NCBI GenBank assembly: GCA_020152595.1
Contig: JAIGNY010004516.1
Span: 247,501-311,500, forward strand
DNA: 64,000 nt
DNA from: Chiridota heheva
Taxonomy: Eukaryota > Echinodermata > Holothuroidea > Apodida > Chiridotidae
Reading direction: 5' to 3'
The position numbers were made by a program, and so were the translations under genes. This document shows, one piece after another, positions 57,540 to 64,000 of the stretch (position 1 is the stretch's first letter; every line of letters starts with the position of its first letter). The notes below the pieces were generated by a model. That model was not told where the DNA came from, did no database searches, and saw only the letters and a list, made by a program, of their open reading frames with translations.

Positions 57540-58640
57540 CCGGACATCAACTCTCCATTGTCATCGGACATCAACTCTCCATTGTCATTGGACATCAACT
57601 CTCCATTGTCATCGGACATCAACTCTCCATTGTCATCGGACATCAACTCTCCATTGACTTCTGTCATCAGACATCCACTCTCCATTGTTATCGGACATCC
57701 ACTCTCCATTGACTTCTGTCATCAGACATCAACTCTCCATTGACTTCTGTCATCAGACATCAACTCTCCATTGACTTCTGTCATCGGACATCAACTCTCC
57801 ATTGTTATCGGACATCCACTCTCCATTGACTTCTGTCATCAGACATCAACTCTCCATTGACTTCTGTCATCGGACATCAACTCTCCATTGACTTCTGTCA
57901 TCAGACATCCACTTTCCATTGTTCATTGGACATCCACTCTCCATTGACTTCTGTCATCAGACATCAACTCTCCATTGACTTCTGTCATCACTTCTGTCAT
58001 CGGACATCAACTCTCCATTGACTTCTGTCATCGGACATCAACTCTCCATTGTTATCGGACATCCACTCTCCATTGACTTTCATTGGACATCATCAGACAT
58101 CAACTCTCCATTGACTTCTGTCATCGGACATCAACTCTCCATTGACTTCTGTCATCGGACATCAACTCTCCATTGACTTCTTATCGGACATCAACTCTCC
58201 ATTGACTTCTGTCATCAGACATCAACTCTCCATTGACTTCTGTCATCGGACATCAACTCTCCATTGACTTCTGTCATCGGACATCAACTCTCCATTGACT
58301 TCTGTCATCGGACATCAACTCTCCATTGACTTCTGTCATCAGACATCAACTCTCCATTGACTTCTGTCATCGGACATCAACTCTCCATTGACTTCTGTCA
58401 TCAGACATCCACTTTCCATTGTTATCGGACATCCACTCTCCATTGACTTCTGTCATCAGACATCAACTCTCCATTGACTTCTGTCATCAGACATCAACTC
58501 TCCATTGACTTCTGTCATCGGACATCCACTCTCCATTGTTATCGGACATCCACTCTCCATTGACTTCTGTCATCAGACATCAATTCTCCATTGACTTCTG
58601 TCATCGGACATCAACTCTCCATTGACTTCTGTCATCTTCT
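57540..58640. repeat. Minisatellite (31-bp and 24-bp units) derived from RTE 3' end
   Basis: About 35 units. Most are 31 bp, centred on ggacatcaactctccattga followed by cttctgtcatc. Five units at 57545-57660 lack 7 bp and are 24 bp, and others are hybrids with ttgttatcgg. Read on the minus strand, the 31-bp unit encodes DDRSQWRVDV plus one base, the same as the last recognisable segment of the RTE relic next to it. The array lies about 100 bp after the donor of the first Ig exon. CAT/CAC and ATCGG/ATCAG alternatives are mixed through the array, indicating continued exchange. Confidence 0.9.
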
Positions 58641-59020
58641 CTCCTTCTTACATCTGTCTCCACCCTGCTCTGTCTTTCTCCTTCTCAACCATGTTCCTCC
58701 ATGTTATCTAAGGCCTTCCTATGCCCTTCTGGTTTCCAACCCAAAGCTTTAGCATGATCATCATTTCTCTATTTCTCTCATTGAAACAGTCCAATGCAGT
58801 TCCATCTACTTGTTCTTATTTCATCACTTACTCGTTTATCTCTGTTATGCGTTCATTTATCACCATTTGTTGCCATCTGATTTGTAAAACTTTCTTCAAA
58901 CATTTGAACTGGAAGGTGTCCAGCTTCATTTCATCTTCCTTCATCAACTTCCATGTTTCACATTTGTATAATAGCATAGTCAGTACAAACGTCCTGTACA
59001 TCTTGAGTGGTCAGTGGTCT
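58640..59020 (-). pseudogene. RTE-like non-LTR retrotransposon C-terminal relic
   Basis: On the minus strand, from about 59010 downward, it reads MYRTFVLTMLLYKCETWKLM, then LDTFQFKCLKKVLQIRWQQM, then INERITEINE and a stop. Further along, after frame changes, come GHV-region remnants, IGRP, ITWRNMVEKEKDRAGWRQM and EDDRSQWR. The CETW, ITW-VE-E and DR-WR blocks in this order and spacing are the C-terminal signature of RTE-type RT proteins. The RT core is missing. The relic is immediately continuous with the minisatellite at 57540-58640, whose unit is its last coding segment. Confidence 0.75.
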
Positions 59021-59194
59021 TTAATGGTTAGAAGTGGCCATCTTATGTGATAGAAGACAAAATGATGAAACAGAATTGTGAAGAAAATACTGTACTATCT
59101 CGTTTCAGTCAAGAGATCAGGGCTAGAAAAAATGTACGTTTCCAGCGGTTTACCCGCAGGAAAAACAGGAATTCTTGTGAAGAGTCATATTTTC

Positions 59195-59375
59195 TTGAGT
59201 TAGCGACAGTATATATGGTAAATATGTGTTCTAAAAACGTCCCCGTGCAATTGTATGATGAATAGTACATTAAATTGCGAAAAAGGGGAGCATATAAAGA
59301 TGAATTTACTACATTTACTATTTACTACTGTTACAATTTTTCGAGGGAAGATTTTCAACATCTTTATTTAGAACC
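59195..59375. repeat. Dispersed repeat X, copy 3
   Basis: gtatatatggtaaatatgtg, ttctaaaaacgtccccgtgc, acattaaattgcgaaaaagg and gagggaagattttcaacatc. The most diverged of the three copies; lies within the Ig-gene intron. Confidence 0.72.
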
Positions 59376-60544
59376 AAAGGAAATTTTAAAATTAATTGCA
59401 ACTCTGTAAGAGATATTGGTGGATTGCCACACGAGCAAGGGGGTGCATTTCCCCCAAAGATTTGCTAATCGTTGTATTTTGTAATGCCAACCAGCTTGAA
59501 TTATATGTATAATAAAAAGATGTGAACATGTTTCGCCCCCTTATCATATTTTTTGCCCCTCCAACTAAAATCTCTTACAGCCACAGCATGACTGGTATAG
59601 AAATTTTACTGTAGAAGAATACCCCACCATTACTTTCTTAACAATAAGGATGTTTCAGCTGACGTCATTGGGTCACATGACTATGGTTACATCGCCATTT
59701 TGTAGGGCAGACTGCTGTCTGCTGTACACTTACATTCACTATACACTTACATACACTTACATGCGTGTTTTCATCACCAGCCCGTGCTAGCGCGTGTTTT
59801 TGACTGAGTCTGTTTGTTTTACGTGTGATGTGACTGAGCTGGGTGAAGATCAGACACGTGAAATACTCAACGCGCAAAGCTCTGCCCTGCAAAATGGCTC
59901 CTGGTTGAGTTAAGAGTCACGTGATGAAATCCCTCTATTGGTAATTTATTTCATTGAATGCCCAATTTCGATGTAACTCTTTTGCTAATTAAAAAGATTT
60001 GTTTAAAATTTCTTCAAATATTACATTCCATTTACAAACTCCCAGAACATTTTTCAAAATTCACAATGACTTGGGCAATTTTAGGATGTTATATCATTTG
60101 TAATCTTGATTTCAGTTTTTTCTGCACAAATCTGATAAAAAAAGATTAAAATGTGAATATCTCCCTAATGCAGGGACAGCAGAGCATTCAAAATATTGGG
60201 AGGGGTTAATGAGGTCAGGTAACATGTGATAACCAAACCCCTAGCTTGATTTAAAAAGGGGGCAGGGTGCTAGACTTGTTGAGGGTGGAGTCCAGGGTCT
60301 ACCTTAAGGCTAGGCTCAATCTCATGGTGAAAAGCTCTGGGATTTTAGCTATAATCATACCTCAGAATGAAACTTATCTGAATGATATTGATAAGGACCA
60401 TTCATAAGCCAAACAGGACAATTGCTTACTATGCTATCATTCTGTGTTCTGTATCCATGTAAGACATTCAATTATGAGGTTAATTAAGATTAAGTAAAAA
60501 AAAACACAACTACATCTATAAAAAAAAATGAAATTATCATGAGG

Positions 60545-60665
60545 GCAGGGCGAACCCCAAGGGGCAGGGTGGATCCCAGTGGGCAGGGAAGACCCCAGGG
60601 GTGCAGGGCAGACCCCCAGGGGGAAGAGCAGGCCCACGGAGGGGCAGGGCAGGGCAGGCAGCCCC
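60545..60665. repeat. G-rich minisatellite (GGGCAGGG)
   Basis: Repeated ggggcagggtggatccc, gtgggcagggaagacccc and ggtgcagggcagaccccc, about 23 bp each. Runs of three or more G are closely spaced, so the + strand could form quadruplexes. Flanked by tattgggaggggttaatgag (60197) and tattggggtttaatgagtta (60700), a small direct repeat. Confidence 0.75.
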
Positions 60666-61308
60666 TGTAAAACAGCAAAGCTAGGGGTCTGATAACAATA
60701 TTGGGGTTTAATGAGTTAGGTAACATGATACAATTTAAAATTATTGGGACGGGCTGAAGCCCCCCCCCCAATCCCAGCTCCGCCACCTCTATAATGGAAT
60801 CAGAGTTGTGAAAATTAATGTGTTTGCTTCTTTCTAATGATCCTCCTTCACACAAGATGAGCATGATCTCGGACATTTCCTGACATTGACATTGACAAAC
60901 AGGTAACATAATCTTAAAATCTATCATAAGTTGGAAGAAAACAGGAAGTTATAGGGGTAGTATATCCTTAATCTTTTACCAGACATGGTGTTTTGGTATT
61001 GTTTCTGATCTTGGAACTCAGAAATGTAATGAACTTCATACCTAATTCAATGTTCTTTAACAAATTGTAGGTATCCTTAGTTGTAAATGTCATTAATACC
61101 TCCAACTTTAAAACAAATTATTTTGATTGAGGTTTGATTATTTGTAAGTGATAAAGATGTAATGTTTATCACAACCTTCATTTACCACATAAATGGTAGT
61201 TCACAGTATTCTGAAAGTAATTATACAATGAATTTTGCAATCACTTTGATACATTTACCTTTTTCCATTTAGGTAAAGAAAATTAATCTTTTTTTCTGAT
61301 ATCCTCAG

Positions 61309-61590
61309 AGAAACCATCATTCATTGAAAAATTTGAAGACACAACCATTCCATTTGGTTGGTCGTTAAGACTGGACTGTCGCCTGGATGGTATTCCAGAG
61401 CCTGATGTGTTATGGTGCAAAGATGACATGTCCCTCAAGCAAAGTGGTAGAGTTCGGTATCTCTTTGAAGGGGACGATGGTGTCTCATTGCTGTTGGAGA
61501 ATTTTTCGAGGTCTGACTGTGGGGAGTACAGCGTTGTAGCATCAAACGTTGCGGGAGAGATTACTCATTCTGTCATTGTGACTGCACCAG
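61309..61590 (+). CDS. Second Ig I-set domain exon of the same gene
   Basis: The acceptor is tttttttctgatatcctcag|ag and the donor is cag|gtattgg. The exon is 282 bp, phase 1 at both ends, and codes for about 94 residues starting EKPSFIEKFEDTTIPFG, a typical I-set strand A. Landmarks are the Cys in LRLDCRLDG, the Trp in DVLWCKDD, the LLLENFSRSD strand-E region, and DCGEYSVVASNVAGE for strand F. The canonical second Cys of strand F is Val (EYSVVA), so the usual B-F disulfide cannot form; this is tolerated in cytosolic Ig domains. It lies 3.9 kb after the first Ig exon on the same strand and in matching phase, so the two most likely join directly. The gene continues beyond the window. Confidence 0.88.
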
Positions 61591-62129
61591 GTATTGGAAA
61601 TGAAATTATGATTTTTATTGCTGATGCAAAGCCCTAGCTAGCTTGAACCAGAATGGGTAAGGTAGAAAGGACAAAAAAGGTTATTTTTACAGTAGTAAGG
61701 TGCTCGCAGCATGATTTTTTGTGGGAAGGGGGCACTTTAAACATAAAATAGGGAAGAATCAATAAAATAAAAAAAGTAAAGGAAAAATCATGAAAATATG
61801 CTAAAATAAAAAAAAAACACCATACAAAAGATATACATTCGGAAAATAATGAGGGGCAAGTGCTTCCTTTGCCCACCCTACTCAAATCCTGCCCATGCTG
61901 ATGCAAGAATGCTCTGCCTATAGGCCCTGCATGCACCCATGCAGAGAGAGTAGTCTAAGAATCCAAAAGCAAAACGTTCCCCCTCTCCCCCACCCCCCAC
62001 TCAAATCCCTCTGCCTATGTGGATGCAATAATGATATGATCTTCCTATAGGCCCTGCATGTTTCTACTGAGCCTAAAAGTACAATATCCCAAAGGCAATA
62101 TTCGTGCTAGCTGGCAAGGTTACAATATA

Positions 62130-62960
62130 AACAAAATTCATGTGTTTTTATAGCAAAGTTAGGGCTTGAAAATGAAAAATCCTGCTTGGCTTTCAAAAAT
62201 CTGGCTAGGGCTTCAAAACTTCTGCTAGGGCTGCAAAAATCTTCTGCTAGGGCTGCAAAAATCTTCTGCTAGGGCTGCAAAAATCTTCTGCTAGGGCTTC
62301 AAAAATCCTGATAGGGCTTCAAAAATCCTGCTAGGGCTGCAAAAATCCTGCTAGGACTTCAAAAATCCTCCGCTAGGGCTTCAAAAATCCTGCTAGGGCT
62401 GTAAAATTCTTTCGCTAAGGCTTCAAAAATCCTGCTCTTCAAAAATTTGCAGGGCTCTGTTCAGAAAGAAATTTCTCACTATAGGTTGAATGAAATGTCA
62501 TGGGTTTTGTAGCAGAGTGAGGACTTGTGAACTTAGGTTTTGGTTGAAAAAAACAAAACAAAAAAATCCCCAAAAAGCTTCACATTTTGCAGGGCTCTGT
62601 GCAGAAAGCAATTTCTGGCCAGGTTATAATAAAATAGCATGTGCTTTATAGCTGAGTTAGGGCTTGAGAACTTAAAGCTCGGTGAAAAAATCTTCCCAGG
62701 ACTTCAAAAATGTACAGGGCTTTGTCCAAGAAGCAATATTCTGCTAGATTTTAATGAAATACCATGTGGCGAGACAGCAGGGGCTTGAGAACTTAAATTT
62801 AGATTGAAAAAATCTTGTTAGAATTCCAAATTTGCAGGGCTTTGTCCAAAAAGCAATATCCCCTAGGTTTTAATGAAATATCATGTTTTTTATTGCAGAG
62901 TTAAGGGCTTGAGAAATTAAATTTAGGTTGAAAAAATCTGGTAGGGCTTCAAGATTGTAC
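62130..62960. repeat. Two-level repeat: about 130-bp units with internal 20-22-bp array
   Basis: Five units carry the landmarks tttatagcagagttagggct tgagaac, gttgaaaaaatc, gcagggctctgtccaaaaag, caatttctgctaggttttaatgaaat; starts near 62145, 62503, 62640, 62765 and 62885. In the first unit the segment ctagggcttcaaaaatcctg is expanded to about 12 copies (62195-62440), some 22 bp long with tct inserted. Confidence 0.85.
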
Positions 62961-63754
62961 TTTCAAATGGTCAATAATTCTGAATAATATTGAATAGATT
63001 TTCCAAAATAATTTAATACTATTGATGAACTTGATGACATGGAAATTAAAACTTTCATTGAATCCATTTATGTACATCATTTTTGCAGTTCATGTGACAC
63101 ACACCCACAAATCATTTTGTAATGTAGGTATCTTTGCTTACAGTGTCTGTTTTGTAGATTGTAATGCTAATGGTATGGTACACCCAGGGGCATTGTACAA
63201 TGTCTAGGATCCTTTGTGTATTATGAAATGTTCACACCTTTGTGTATTGTGAAATGTACAGAAGTGTTGCATGTGTATGTCATAAACAATCTCATCACTA
63301 GTTTTGAGAGCCTGAACAGAATTTTGTCACAGAAGAGGTTTTGGAAATTAATTGCTACACTGTATCAATCATACAAACCATAAGATGTAAATAGCTTTAA
63401 TGAGGTGTTTGACTAGGAAAATTGTATCTGTAAAAACCATTAAAATTACTGCTTTGCAGTTAATCAAACTTACCTCAAGAATTCAATCTTATTTAGAAGA
63501 TAAATATTCAAAAACAAAAATTGCAATCATAATGGCATGGTTTTATTATTGACCAATTTACAGCTTATTGAATTGTAATATATTCAAAGTTGTGATGAAT
63601 TAACATGCGTTTCTCTGTTTTCATGTTTAAATCCTTTATTAATCCTGTACCACAGTTGGTCAAAACAGCATACCTGATTCTTTCACAAAGTGTTTGAATC
63701 AAACCATAGACCGTTTCAAATATGAATCGGCAATTTCCAGAAAACTGATTAAAA

Positions 63755-63960
63755 TAATGTCACTTGGCCAAAATTATGGGTCCACCATAATATACCAATC
63801 CTATGGTGGGGAAATCTTATCGACCAATCAAATAATGGGGATTCTTGGCTGTCTGCACAATCCATGCATGGTATGGGACCAAGCGTATGAAAAAAATGCT
63901 TTTAAATGCTCATTATACGTGTGTTATACATGAAGGTAATACTAATTCATCATACGTACA
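63755..63960. repeat. Dispersed repeat Y, copy 2
   Basis: tcacttggccaaaattatgg, gggaaatcttatcgaccaat, gcacaatccatgcatggtat, gggaccaagcgtatgaaaaa and gttatacatgaaggtaatac, same orientation as 15055-15245. Confidence 0.8.
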
Positions 63961-64000
63961 TTGTAGTGTACATGAAGGAAATACTCATGCATCTTACGTG

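Larger units (their letters stand above)
57444..61308 (+). other. Intron between the two Ig exons
   Basis: This intron is bounded by gtaagg at 57444 and cag at 61308. It carries the RTE-derived minisatellite (57540-58640), the RTE relic (58640-59020, opposite strand), a dispersed repeat copy (59195-59375) and a G-rich minisatellite (60545-60665). An acceptor-like ccag at 57534 precedes the minisatellite, but no convincing donor follows, so I do not call a third exon here. Confidence 0.7.

Noticed and set aside
57535-57743. Possible third exon encoding repeated DINSPLSS after an acceptor-like ccag, in phase with the Ig exons
   Set aside because: The sequence is the antisense of the RTE-derived minisatellite, the frame is lost when the units become 31 bp, and no good donor follows.

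Overview
This is a window of eukaryotic, AT-rich, non-coding-dominated genomic DNA. Spliced exons with clear acceptor and donor sites, tRNA-derived SINEs, several clades of non-LTR retrotransposon, a DIRS-like element, many MITEs and long minisatellites all point to an animal. The repeat style and the muscle-type Ig exons suggest a marine invertebrate deuterostome (echinoderm or hemichordate-like). That assignment is inference; no diagnostic single-copy gene is complete here.

Coding content is small and lies on the + strand. There are two Ig I-set exons of the titin / twitchin / myosin-light-chain-kinase style (57151-57443 and 61309-61590). They join in compatible phase 1 and almost certainly belong to one large intracellular muscle or cytoskeletal protein gene that runs out of the window. 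A third likely exon (23007-23171) encodes an acidic, then lysine/proline-rich linker. It may belong to the same gene, but its splice phase does not fit direct joining to the first Ig exon. Almost everything else is intron or intergenic sequence filled with repeats.

Layout: 0.5-0.8 kb, a palindrome-unit foldback element. 2.3-6.6 kb, degenerate GAAAATT-rich repeats, a direct-repeat pair and SINE copies. 8.4-9.3 kb, a DIRS-like reverse transcriptase relic. 9.4-11.0 kb, an about 0.8 kb tandem duplication with a retrotransposon tail inserted at its junction. 11.2-14.4 kb, I-like (RNase H-bearing) non-LTR relics, one of whose C-terminal coding segments has become a 5-copy tandem array. 15.5-20.6 kb, small foldbacks, a SINE and dispersed repeats. 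23.0 kb, the acidic exon. 25.2-27.1 kb, a GCTTGC-rich satellite and a 1.23 kb giant inverted repeat, with a relative at 32.7-33.2 kb. 28.9-29.6 kb, a 19-bp minisatellite. 38.3-43.3 kb, a 250-270 bp tandem array invaded by several TTAA-flanked MITEs. 45.8-48.8 kb, a TGACCTTTGACC-rich repeat and a 5'-truncated CR1/L2-like LINE. 50.4 kb, a near-perfect 200 bp hairpin. 54.2-57.0 kb, another tandem array interrupted by a 22-bp minisatellite. 57.5-59.0 kb, an RTE-like relic whose 3' coding end has been amplified into a 1.1 kb minisatellite inside the Ig-gene intron. 62.1-63.0 kb, a two-level repeat.

The most notable pattern is that two unrelated non-LTR elements (I-like at 13.5 kb, RTE-like at 57.5 kb) each seeded a tandem array from the last coding segment of the element. 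The second is the GCTTGC foldback family, whose largest member is flanked by inverted arms about 97% alike. No prokaryotic gene system, CRISPR array, rRNA or canonical tRNA gene was found.
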